Assembly: GCF_019880555.1 (NCBI RefSeq)
Contig: NZ_JAINVU010000009.1
Span: forward strand, 37,032 to 101,031
Length of the DNA stretch: 64,000 nucleotides
Reading direction: 5' to 3'
Origin: Hephaestia mangrovi
GTDB taxonomy: Bacteria > Pseudomonadota > Alphaproteobacteria > Sphingomonadales > Sphingomonadaceae
Shown here: positions 27,423 through 35,229 of the stretch, in pieces
How positions within the stretch are numbered: the first letter of the stretch is position 1
How the letters are laid out: every line of letters begins with the position of its first letter
Notes under the pieces: model-generated
What the model was told of the DNA's origin: nothing
The model's database searches: none
What the model saw: the letters and a program-made list of their open reading frames with translations, nothing else
Position numbers and translations under genes: made by a program

Positions 27423-29210
27423 TCAGTCGTGATCTCCGAAAACGTGCGCCAGAACCTGCTTGGCGCTGCCCTTGATGACACCCTCCTCCTCCGGGTCGCC
27501 CTTGATCAGCATCTCGGTGAACTTGCGTGCCTGCTGGATGGTGATGTGTGGCGGCAGCGGCGGCACCTCGGGATCGGTTTTGACTTCGATCACCACCGGG
27601 CAGTCGGCCGCCAGTGCCTCGTCCCAGGCCGAAGAAAGCCGGTCCGGATTGTCGACGAATATCCCCTTCAGCCCGATCAGCTCGGCGAACTTGTGATAGG
27701 GCACGTCGGGTAGCTGCTGCGTCGCTTCGAAGCGGGGATTGCCTTCCATCACGCGCTGCTCCCAGGTCACCTGATTAAGATCCTGGTTGTTGAGCACCAG
27801 CACGACGAACCGGGGATCGCGCCAATTCTGCCAGTATTTGGAAACGGTGATCAGCTCGGCCATGTTGTTCATCTGCATCGCGCCATCACCGACGCTGGCG
27901 ATCACCGGCCGATCCTGATGCGCGAACTTGGCGGCGATCGCATAGGGCACGGCAGCCCCCATCGACGCGAGCCCACCCGAAAGCGATCCCATCATGCCGC
28001 GCCGCATCTGGATGTCACGCGCATACCAGTTCGCGCAGCTGCCGCTGTCGCTGGTCAGGATGACGTTGCTCGGCAGCTTGGGGCTCAATTCGCGGAACAC
28101 CCGCTGCGGGTTGACCGGGTTGGCCTCGACCATCGCCCGGTCCTCAAGCGTTTCCTCCCATTCGTTCTTCCAGTCGGCGATGGTGTCGCGCCACTTGGTG
28201 TCGGTCTTCTGGTCGAGCAGCGGCAGCAGCGCATCGAGCGTCGCGCCGACATCGCCCTGCAGATTGACCTCCATCGGATAGCGGATCGACAACATGCCGG
28301 GCTCGAGATCGACCTGCACGCCGCGCGCCTGCCCTTCCTTGGGCAGGAACTCGGCATAGGGAAAGCCCGAGCCGAGCATCAGCAGCGTGTCGCATTCCAT
28401 CATCAGGTCGTAGCTTGGCTTGGTGCCGAGCATGCCAATCGAGCCGGTCACCCAAGGCAGATCGTCGGGCAGCACCTGCTTGCCGAGCAGCGCCTTGGCG
28501 CAGCCCGCGCCGAGCTTGTCGGCGACCGCAATCACCTGGTCAACCGCGTGCTTCGCACCCGCGCCGACCAGCATCGCCACCTTCTTGCCGGCGTTGAGCG
28601 CCTCGGCGGCGGCGCGCAGATCGTCGGCCTTGGGCACCACCTTGGGCTCGCGATAGCCGACACCGGAGAAGACCGCGCCGTGGCTGCGCGGCGGTTGCTC
28701 CATCTCCACTTCCTGCATGTCGTTGGGGAAGATCAGCGCCGTCACTCGCCGCTCACCCATTGCGATGCGCACGGCGCGGTCCGTGAGGTGGCGCACCTGG
28801 GCAGGCACCGCGGCATAACCGGTAAACGCGCCGGCGACATCCTTGAACATCGCCGGCAGGTCTAGCTCCTGCTGATAATGCGCGCCCACCGCAGTGCGCG
28901 CCTGTTGGCCGACGATCGCCAGCACCGGCATATGATCGAGCCGCGCGTCATACAGCCCGGTCAAAAGATGCGCAGCGCCCGGCCCAGAGGTCGCCAGGCA
29001 GACGCCGAGTTCGCCGGTGAACTTGGCGTGCGCAGACGCCATGAACGCCGCCATCTCCTCGTGGCGCACCTGGACGAACTCGAACTTGTCCTTCTGGCGA
29101 TCCAGCGCGCCGAGCAGGCCGTTGATGCCGTCACCTGGATAGCCGAAAATTCGGCGGACGCCCCATTGATGAAGCCGTTCCCAGAAATAGTCGCCGACCG
29201 TCTGCGCCAT
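27423..29210 (-). CDS. Thiamine-pyrophosphate enzyme, pyruvate-oxidase/acetolactate-synthase-like
   Basis: This 595-residue TPP enzyme has all three domains. The N-terminal pyrimidine-binding domain starts RIFGYPGDGINGLLGAL with the catalytic glutamate in VRHEEMAAFMA, the central domain is intact, and the C-terminal TPP/Mg site is GDGAMQMNNMAEL followed by VVLNNQDLN. Overall it is closest to pyruvate oxidase or unannotated 'TPP-requiring' enzymes of rhizobia and sphingomonads; decarboxylation of pyruvate or another 2-keto acid is likely. AGGAG lies 8 bases before the ATG. It heads the leftward operon containing the GMC dehydrogenase. Confidence 0.85.
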   Translation of the reverse strand: MAQTVGDYFWERLHQWGVRRIFGYPGDGINGLLGALDRQKDKFEFVQVRHEEMAAFMASAHAKFTGELGVCLATSGPGAAHLLTGLYDARLDHMPVLAIVGQQARTAVGAHYQQELDLPAMFKDVAGAFTGYAAVPAQVRHLTDRAVRIAMGERRVTALIFPNDMQEVEMEQPPRSHGAVFSGVGYREPKVVPKADDLRAAAEALNAGKKVAMLVGAGAKHAVDQVIAVADKLGAGCAKALLGKQVLPDDLPWVTGSIGMLGTKPSYDLMMECDTLLMLGSGFPYAEFLPKEGQARGVQVDLEPGMLSIRYPMEVNLQGDVGATLDALLPLLDQKTDTKWRDTIADWKNEWEETLEDRAMVEANPVNPQRVFRELSPKLPSNVILTSDSGSCANWYARDIQMRRGMMGSLSGGLASMGAAVPYAIAAKFAHQDRPVIASVGDGAMQMNNMAELITVSKYWQNWRDPRFVVLVLNNQDLNQVTWEQRVMEGNPRFEATQQLPDVPYHKFAELIGLKGIFVDNPDRLSSAWDEALAADCPVVIEVKTDPEVPPLPPHITIQQARKFTEMLIKGDPEEEGVIKGSAKQVLAHVFGDHD

Positions 29211-29294
29211 CGTCGCATCTCCTATCTGAATACCGGACTGTCGCTGTGCCCCACCAACGGAGCGGGGCTGCGATCGTTCCGCAGGACACCCAAC

Positions 29295-29325
29295 TTGACT
29301 TCTATCTCTACATAGGTTGTTTATA
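29295..29325 (+). promoter_or_regulatory. Promoter of padR, with shared spacer motif
   Basis: TTGACT (29295-29300) and TTTATA (29320-29325) form a sigma-70-like pair 19 bases apart, just upstream of the padR ATG at 29330. The spacer contains TCTACATA (29307-29314) exactly six bases after the -35, which recurs in the promoter of the S41 peptidase operon. Transcription would give an almost leaderless mRNA. Confidence 0.6.
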
Positions 29326-29329
29326 GCGA

Positions 29330-29632
29330 ATGATCCGTCGTCGGCGTCCTTCGAAGCAGATGCTCGTCCTGTTGAAGGCGCTGGCTGCTCAAGCGCACCA
29401 ATGGCGCCATGGCTATGATCTAATGAAGGAAACCGGGCTTCTTTCGGGCACGCTCTATCCGCTGCTGATGCGCATGACCGATCAGGGTCTGGTCGAGGCC
29501 GAATGGCGCGAACCTGTCCAGCCCGGGCGGCCGCCGCGTCACGCCTACCGGCTGACGACCCAGGGGCTGGAGCTCGCCCGATCGGCTACCGACCGCGCCG
29601 ACGCGCCGCCGTCGAAGGCGGCTCTCGCATGA
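29330..29632 (+). CDS. PadR-family transcriptional regulator
   Basis: This 100-residue protein is a short PadR-type winged-helix regulator: the DNA-binding region runs over residues about 10-75 with the conserved stretch LSGTLYPLLMRMTDQGLVEAEW and the wing PPRHAYRLT. PadR proteins usually repress their own promoter and nearby transport or stress genes. Its stop codon overlaps the ATG of the following membrane protein (ATGA), the usual arrangement in which PadR controls a co-transcribed membrane gene. Confidence 0.9.
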   Translation: MIRRRRPSKQMLVLLKALAAQAHQWRHGYDLMKETGLLSGTLYPLLMRMTDQGLVEAEWREPVQPGRPPRHAYRLTTQGLELARSATDRADAPPSKAALA

Positions 29633-30279
29633 CCGAGGCGATGGCGAAGGCCTTGATCGCTTTGGCCGGCCGCTGCCTCGGGGAAAGTCGACGCGATTGG
29701 GCGCTCGCCATGCAATCGGAGTTCGACATTGCTCGCGCGGAAGGACGGCCGCTCGCGTTCGCGGCCGGCTGCCTGATCGCCGCCGTGCGAGAAATGCCGA
29801 TGCACGAGGAGGGGCGATTCGTCCTCGCGAACTATATTCTCGTGATCGGCCTCGTCGTTCCGATGGCGGCGCTGCAATTCGCCTGGGGGTTGGGCTTTCC
29901 GTCATCGGTGCCGGGACAGACCGGCCTTTACAGCATGCTGGCGCCGGGAATCTTCGGCGATCCCTATCTGGCTGGTGCCTACGCGGCAGCTGCGCCGCTG
30001 TTGCTTGCCCTTTGGCTGTTGCTCGGCTTGGGCCATCTGCGGCTCGCCTGGGCGGTGCTCGATCACGACTGGGCACGGGCGGGTCGGGCTGCGGCGTTCA
30101 TCATGGCCTTGATCGTGACGCTCGCGATTTTCATGGCGGTGCTGTTCCTCGATTGTCGCGACGTGATGTTTCATGTGGCGGCATTGGCGGTCGAGCTGAT
30201 CGCCCTTTCCTGCTCCGCGCGCTGGCATCGCGAGCTCTTCCCGAGCGGCGATGTCGCCTCGTGCTGGCAAACCATCTAG
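29629..30279 (+). CDS. Membrane protein co-transcribed with padR
   Basis: This 216-residue protein has an amphipathic N-terminal region (GRCLGESRRDWALAMQSEFD) followed by about four transmembrane helices. No enzyme motif is present. Proteins of this shape directly behind padR are common in sphingomonads but remain undescribed, as far as I recall. The chosen ATG overlaps the padR stop; in-frame upstream codons would run into padR. Confidence 0.75.
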   Translation: MTEAMAKALIALAGRCLGESRRDWALAMQSEFDIARAEGRPLAFAAGCLIAAVREMPMHEEGRFVLANYILVIGLVVPMAALQFAWGLGFPSSVPGQTGLYSMLAPGIFGDPYLAGAYAAAAPLLLALWLLLGLGHLRLAWAVLDHDWARAGRAAAFIMALIVTLAIFMAVLFLDCRDVMFHVAALAVELIALSCSARWHRELFPSGDVASCWQTI

Positions 30280-30330
30280 CGGCAATCGCTCACTGGCAAC
30301 CGGGCAATGCAACCGGCTTACCGGTACCGC

Positions 30331-30361
30331 TTGACTCTTAAATCTACATATGTCGTATTAT
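30331..30361 (+). promoter_or_regulatory. Promoter of the S41 peptidase operon, padR-like
   Basis: TTGACT (30331-30336) and TATTAT (30356-30361) are 19 bases apart, as in the padR promoter, and TCTACATA (30343-30350) again lies six bases after the -35. Here the motif extends into the palindrome ACATATGT. The match suggests that the nearby PadR protein binds both. Confidence 0.6.
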
Positions 30362-30429
30362 GCTTCAAGCGAGGCGAAAGCGACACATCCCCGCATCGCA
30401 TCGCCGACGATCCCAAGGGGAGTTCGATC

Positions 30430-31530
30430 ATGAAGGTCCGCGCTATCCTATTGCTTCCGGTTTTGAGCTTCATGCCGACATTGCCGATCACGGCATCATC
30501 CGCGGCCGAAGTCGCGCCCGCCCGAACCACCGAGGCGACAGCGCTCGACGCCGGGAAGCGCAAAGCAGTGCTCGACGCCGCGATCGTCAAAATGCGGGCC
30601 GATTACGTATTTCCGGAAAAGGTGCCTACCATCGCCAAGGCGCTGCGTGCCGCCCTCGCCTCGGGCAAATACGACGCCTTGACCGCTCCCGACACGTTCA
30701 TCACCGCGGTCAATGACGATATCGAGAAGGCCGCGAACGACCGGCATCTCCACCTCATCTGGTCCGCCGATCCGCTGCCGCCGATGCCCGATCCGGGCAA
30801 GATCGACCCCGCGATTAAGAAGATGATGGACGAGCGCATGGCGCGCGTGAACTACGGCATCCGCAAGGTGGAGATTCTCGACGGCAATATCGGGTATCTG
30901 AAGATCGACGGTTTCCCCCCGGCCGAGATGGCGGGCGACACGTTCGCTGCGGCGATGGGCGTGCTTAGACACAGCGACGCGATGATCATCGACCTGCGCG
31001 ACAATGGCGGCGGCGATCCGGAGATGGTCGCGCTGGCGATGAGCTATCTCGTGCCGCCCGCCACGCTGATCAACACCTTCCACAAACGAGACCAGGCCGT
31101 GAACGACCAGATCTGGTCGCTGCCCTTCGTTCCGGGCGGACGCTGGAGCACCGACAAGCCGGTCTATATCCTCATCAGCAAGCACACAGCGTCAGGCGGC
31201 GAGGAAATGGCCTATGACGTCCAACAGCTGAAGCGCGGCACGCTGATCGGCGAGCCGACATGGGGCGGCGCCAATCCGGGCACGTTCGAACCGATCGACG
31301 ATCATTTCGCGGTCTTCGTGCCGTTCGGCATGGCGGTGAATCCGATCTCGAAGAGCAATTGGGAAGGAACCGGCGTCAAGCCGGATGTCCCCGTCGCAGC
31401 CGCTGACGATTTGGAAACCGCGAAACACCTAGCGCTGGAGAAACTTGCCGCAAGCGCCACTGGCGATAGGCTCAAGGAACTGCAGCATCTTCTCGATCCG
31501 AAGAATTCGACGCCCGGCGCGGCGCAATGA
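30430..31530 (+). CDS. S41-family peptidase, secreted
   Basis: This 366-residue protein has a signal peptide (about residues 1-26) and a C-terminal-processing-peptidase-type S41 core: NIGYLKIDGFP, AMIIDLRDNGGGDPEM, and the nucleophile serine in KHTASGGEEMAYDVQQLKR. The preceding N-terminal helical domain (LDAGKRKAVLDAAIVKMRADYVFPEKV) is typical of the interphotoreceptor-retinoid-binding-like group. No PDZ domain was seen. It acts in the periplasm; substrates are unknown. AGGGGAG lies just before the ATG, and the gene overlaps the next by four bases. Confidence 0.87.
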   Translation: MKVRAILLLPVLSFMPTLPITASSAAEVAPARTTEATALDAGKRKAVLDAAIVKMRADYVFPEKVPTIAKALRAALASGKYDALTAPDTFITAVNDDIEKAANDRHLHLIWSADPLPPMPDPGKIDPAIKKMMDERMARVNYGIRKVEILDGNIGYLKIDGFPPAEMAGDTFAAAMGVLRHSDAMIIDLRDNGGGDPEMVALAMSYLVPPATLINTFHKRDQAVNDQIWSLPFVPGGRWSTDKPVYILISKHTASGGEEMAYDVQQLKRGTLIGEPTWGGANPGTFEPIDDHFAVFVPFGMAVNPISKSNWEGTGVKPDVPVAAADDLETAKHLALEKLAASATGDRLKELQHLLDPKNSTPGAAQ

Positions 31531-32054
31531 TCGGTTCGCACCGAACTTGCTCGGCGAGCATCGGTGTCGCGGTCGCCATCGTGGCAATGCTGTCCGGCTG
31601 CCACCATCCGGGCCCTCCGCCGCCGCGGCTGATGTTCGATAACTTGCCGGTGAGCGGCACCCTTGCCGATGCCAGGCGCGCGGGTTTCACCGACTGCGTC
31701 GCGGGACCGGATTCAATGCGCTGCCGTCGCCGCTCAGTGATGTTCCAAGGCAAGGGACCGTATGAAGCGGCGGTCGATCTCGACGGCGATGATGGCGGCG
31801 GTGGCTTCGACCAGCTGACACTATGGCACGACGACGACCAGATGGCGGTTCAGGCGGCGGGCGATGCACTGCACATGACGGGCTGGAAATTGTGCATGAC
31901 CGGCAGCGGCACGCACGGCGATTATGAGATTTACACGCGACAGGGATCACCCGTGAGGGTGGCGATCGATATCAGCTATTGGAGCAAGCGCCGGTTGCGC
32001 GTGATTCCGGAGCGCAATCCGAAGAAGCCCCTGTGCACGGCAACACCAGGATGA
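31527..32054 (+). CDS. Hypothetical lipoprotein
   Basis: This 175-residue protein begins with a lipoprotein signal: a hydrophobic run ending MLSGC with the lipobox cysteine near residue 25. The mature part has few recognisable motifs, two cysteines in FTDCVAGPDSMRC and a YWSKRRLRVIP stretch near the end. It overlaps the S41 peptidase stop and the following gene start, each by four bases, so the three are one operon. Function not recognised. Confidence 0.72.
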   Translation: MIGSHRTCSASIGVAVAIVAMLSGCHHPGPPPPRLMFDNLPVSGTLADARRAGFTDCVAGPDSMRCRRRSVMFQGKGPYEAAVDLDGDDGGGGFDQLTLWHDDDQMAVQAAGDALHMTGWKLCMTGSGTHGDYEIYTRQGSPVRVAIDISYWSKRRLRVIPERNPKKPLCTATPG

Positions 32055-32587
32055 TGCGAACGCTCCTTATCTCGGTGCTCTGCCTCTACGGGACGATTAA
32101 GTTCTGCCATGTTCAATTCGGCAGAAAGCGCGCGCTGAGCGAAGACGAGTCAGGCGTTACCAGCGCCGTGAAAGCGGGCGAGCCAACCGTTCTCCTGCTG
32201 GCGCTTTCGATCGCATTCGCACTCAACCTATATTGGACCTGGTGGTATCATCGACTGGGCGCGCGCGAGGTGGCGCGCGCGACCACTTGCTACGCACTGC
32301 TGTCGGCGACGCATCGTCTCCCTGGGTATGAAGCGAATGCTGGAGTCGGCCGCATCGAACCCGGTCGCGCGTCTTACATGCGCGTTGCGATCGAGCACGG
32401 CGCTTGGATCGGGGTCAGCGCGCCGAACGTCCGGGCCATGCTCGCGGGGAAGCGATCGTCGTTTGAAGTCACCTATGCCGCACTAGCCCGGCAGCGAGAC
32501 TGGCGTGGCGTCAGCTTGGCGTTCGTCGATATGCAGCATTGCCTCAATGACCAATGGGCGCCGCACGGCGAGATGTTCAACCCATGA
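32051..32587 (+). CDS. Hypothetical protein with two hydrophobic segments
   Basis: This 178-residue protein has a short N-terminal hydrophobic segment (LLISVLCLYGTIKF) and a stronger one at about residues 44-62 (VLLLALSIAFALNLYWTWWY), followed by a soluble tail without known motifs. The ATG at 32051 overlaps the stop of the lipoprotein gene. It ends the S41 operon. No function can be named. Confidence 0.6.
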   Translation: MMRTLLISVLCLYGTIKFCHVQFGRKRALSEDESGVTSAVKAGEPTVLLLALSIAFALNLYWTWWYHRLGAREVARATTCYALLSATHRLPGYEANAGVGRIEPGRASYMRVAIEHGAWIGVSAPNVRAMLAGKRSSFEVTYAALARQRDWRGVSLAFVDMQHCLNDQWAPHGEMFNP

Positions 32588-32680
32588 TACGCCATAAATC
32601 GTCGGATCCCGTCGATGCCGCCCTTTTATTCAATTGTCGCTGCCAGAGCCTCTCGCCGATACCGTGACTTGCGCCACGCT

Positions 32681-34033
32681 TCAGCCGCCAGTCACACCAA
32701 TCGTGTCGAGCAGCAGCTTGACGTTGAGGACGATGATAACGGCGGCGATGAACCAAGCCGTCGCCTTGAGCCATGCAGGGCTGGCCAGCCCGCCCATCTT
32801 CGCGCGATCGGAGGTGAATTGCACGAGCGGCACGATCGCGAACGGCAACTGCATCGACAACACCACCTGGCTCAGGATCAGCAGCCGGGCGGTGCCGCTC
32901 TCGCCATAGAGCGCGGCGACGATCACCGTCGGCACGATCGCCAGGCCGCGGGTGATGAGGCGACGCAGCCACGGCTGGAGACGCAGCCGCAGAAACCCCT
33001 CCATAACGATCTGGCCGGCAAGCGTGGCGGTGATCGTCGAATTCTGCCCCGATGCCAGCAACGCAACCGCGAACAATGTGCTCGCCAGTGCCGCGCCCAG
33101 CGTCGGCGTGAGCAGTCGATAAGCGTCCTGGATTTCCGCGACGTCGGTGCGGCCGATCGTGTGAAAGGCCGCCGCCGCCAGGATCAGGATCGCCGCATTG
33201 ACGAACAGCGCGAGCATCAGCGCGATCGTGCTGTCGAGCGTCGCCCATTTGACCGCGTCGCGCTTGCCCTCGGGGGTCGGTTCGAAGGCGCGCGTCTGCA
33301 CCGCGGCGGAATGCAGGTAGAGGTTATGCGGCATCACCGTGGCACCGAGGATGCCGATCGCGATGTACAGCATGGTCGGATTGGTGACGACCTCGCTCTG
33401 CGGCACGAACCCGGCGAGCACCGCGCCGATCGCCGGTTGCGAGGCGATCAGCTCATACAGGAAGCACAAGGCAATGATCGCGATGAGCGCGATGACGAAC
33501 GCCTCCAGCCGCCGGAAGCCCCGCCGTTGCAGCAGCAGGATCAACAGCACGTCCAGCCCGGTGAGGCACACGCCCCACACCAGCGGGATACCGAACAGCA
33601 GGTTGAGGCCGATCGCGGTGCCGATCACCTCGGCCAGATCGCAGGCGACGATGGCGATCTCGCACAGCAGCCACAAGGCCAGCACGACAGGCTTGCTATA
33701 GGCATCGCGGCACGCCGCGGCGAGGTCCCGGCCGGTGGCGATGCCGAGCCGCGCCGCAAGCGCCTGGAGGACGATCGCCATGACATTCGATAGCAGGATG
33801 ACCGACAGCAACGTGTAGCCAAACGCCGATCCGCCAGCGAGATCGGTCGCCCAATTGCCCGGATCCATATAGCCGACCGCGACGAGAAAGCCCGGCCCGG
33901 TAAACGCCGCCAGCTTGCGCCATCCCGCCCCCGAGCTGGGCACCGCGATCGATCGGAACACCTCCGGCAGGGACGGGGCGCCGCCGGTTCGCCAGCCGCC
34001 TTCGAGCGGGGCCGAGGCGGGCGAATCGTTCAT
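32681..34033 (-). CDS. mntH: Nramp-family divalent metal (Mn) transporter MntH
   Basis: This is a 450-residue Nramp transporter with about eleven membrane helices. The metal-site motif DPGNWATD lies in helix 1, and the conserved [10 protein letters not shown] of helix 6 is present. It imports Mn(II) with protons across the inner membrane. The start at 34033 (MNDSPAS) has GGAG about 9 bases upstream; a TTG at 34096 would add 21 residues. The mntR gene lies directly upstream in the same direction. Confidence 0.92.
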   Translation of the reverse strand: MNDSPASAPLEGGWRTGGAPSLPEVFRSIAVPSSGAGWRKLAAFTGPGFLVAVGYMDPGNWATDLAGGSAFGYTLLSVILLSNVMAIVLQALAARLGIATGRDLAAACRDAYSKPVVLALWLLCEIAIVACDLAEVIGTAIGLNLLFGIPLVWGVCLTGLDVLLILLLQRRGFRRLEAFVIALIAIIALCFLYELIASQPAIGAVLAGFVPQSEVVTNPTMLYIAIGILGATVMPHNLYLHSAAVQTRAFEPTPEGKRDAVKWATLDSTIALMLALFVNAAILILAAAAFHTIGRTDVAEIQDAYRLLTPTLGAALASTLFAVALLASGQNSTITATLAGQIVMEGFLRLRLQPWLRRLITRGLAIVPTVIVAALYGESGTARLLILSQVVLSMQLPFAIVPLVQFTSDRAKMGGLASPAWLKATAWFIAAVIIVLNVKLLLDTIGVTGG

Positions 34034-34108
34034 CAACAGGCTCCGGGTTCGACCATCATGCAGATGCCAAACTAATCCCATAGCCCTTTCGTTCAAGTAT
34101 AGCCTTGG

Positions 34109-34549
34109 CTAATTATCTATCGCGCCCGACGCGAAGCGGGTAGTCAATCGCTGCAAGGCGTCCAGCGTGGCATTGCTGACATGATGCTCGATACCCTCCG
34201 AATCGGCTTCGGCGGTGGATTGGTCGAGTCCGAGCGCGCGTAGGAAATCATAGACGATGCGGTGGCGGCGGCGCGATTCCTCGGCCATGCGCGCGCCGGC
34301 CTCGGTAAGGAACAGAGAGCGGTAGGGCTTGCTCTCGACCAGCCCCTCACGCTTCAGCCGCGCGACGATCTTGGAAGCGGTCGCCTGCGTTACCGCCATA
34401 TTCTCGGCAACGTCGATCAGCCGCGCCTCGCCCTGTTCGGCGATCAGATCGCCGATCAGCTCGACATAATCCTCGGCCACCTCGCTCTGGTGCGCCTCGC
34501 GGGTGCGCCGGAAGGCGGCAGCGCGGCGTTGGGCGTTGGTTTCGGTCAT
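34109..34549 (-). CDS. mntR: Manganese-responsive regulator MntR
   Basis: This is a 146-residue DtxR/MntR-family regulator. The winged helix with LIDVAENMAVTQATASKIVARL and the wing LVESKPYRSLFLTEAG is followed by the metal-binding dimerisation part (EESRRRHRIVYDFL, EADSEGIEHHVS), with the histidine and glutamate ligands of the family. It senses Mn(II) and represses mntH, which lies 75 bases downstream on the same strand. An SH3-like C-terminal domain is absent, as in MntR. Confidence 0.9.
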   Translation of the reverse strand: MTETNAQRRAAAFRRTREAHQSEVAEDYVELIGDLIAEQGEARLIDVAENMAVTQATASKIVARLKREGLVESKPYRSLFLTEAGARMAEESRRRHRIVYDFLRALGLDQSTAEADSEGIEHHVSNATLDALQRLTTRFASGAIDN

Positions 34550-34620
34550 CGGCTTCGGTATTCCCTTTGCCCCGCGCTGTATCGCAACTTCACACAAAGG
34601 CGAAGCGCTCGGTGACCGCT

Positions 34621-35229
34621 TCAATCCTTGGCGCCAACGCGAACGGCATGCACGACATAGCGCGACGGCCCGTGCCGCGTGGCGCCGAACGGGTAGCAGG
34701 TGGCTAATGCGAGTTGCTGGCCCCCGCCGGTCGCAATCGCGAAGCGATCCCATCGCACGATCTCGGCGCCGGTGACGACGTAGCGGCGCGTCCGGCCGCC
34801 CACCCCCTCGACCACGATGACGTCGCCTTTGCGAACATGCTGCAGGAAACGAAAATGGGTGTCGCGATGCGCGGCGATGACTGCAGTACCGGGTTCGCCG
34901 ATACGCGCGGCAGCGGGGAGCAGGGTCGGGCCGAACGCCATCGCCTGCCCCGAGCCGGTATCGAGAACGATGCGATCGACGCCGAGCCGCGACACGCTGA
35001 TCCGGGCGACGGGCGCCATATCGGCCCAGGGCCAAGGCTTGACCGAATGATGCCGCGCGACACTGCGATCGAAGGCGTGCTCGAGCAGGATCTGCGCGAC
35101 CACCGCCTTGGCCGGCACGATTGCCCCGGCAGCGATGCGGGCGATGCCAGCCAGGCTGAGCGCGATCAGCAGGGTGGCGGCAAGGCCGCGCCCGAAGACG
35201 CGACCCTTGGGAAGCGCGCGGGCGGCCAT
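34621..35229 (-). CDS. Class GN sortase
   Basis: This 202-residue protein is a Gram-negative sortase. One N-terminal membrane helix is followed by the sortase barrel: catalytic histidine in VIAAHRDTHF, catalytic cysteine in LALATCYPF and arginine in RHGPSRYVVHA. It anchors or processes its dedicated substrate, encoded immediately upstream. The ATG at 35229 (or the GTG at 35232) overlaps the substrate gene's stop codon. Confidence 0.92.
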   Translation of the reverse strand: MAARALPKGRVFGRGLAATLLIALSLAGIARIAAGAIVPAKAVVAQILLEHAFDRSVARHHSVKPWPWADMAPVARISVSRLGVDRIVLDTGSGQAMAFGPTLLPAAARIGEPGTAVIAAHRDTHFRFLQHVRKGDVIVVEGVGGRTRRYVVTGAEIVRWDRFAIATGGGQQLALATCYPFGATRHGPSRYVVHAVRVGAKD

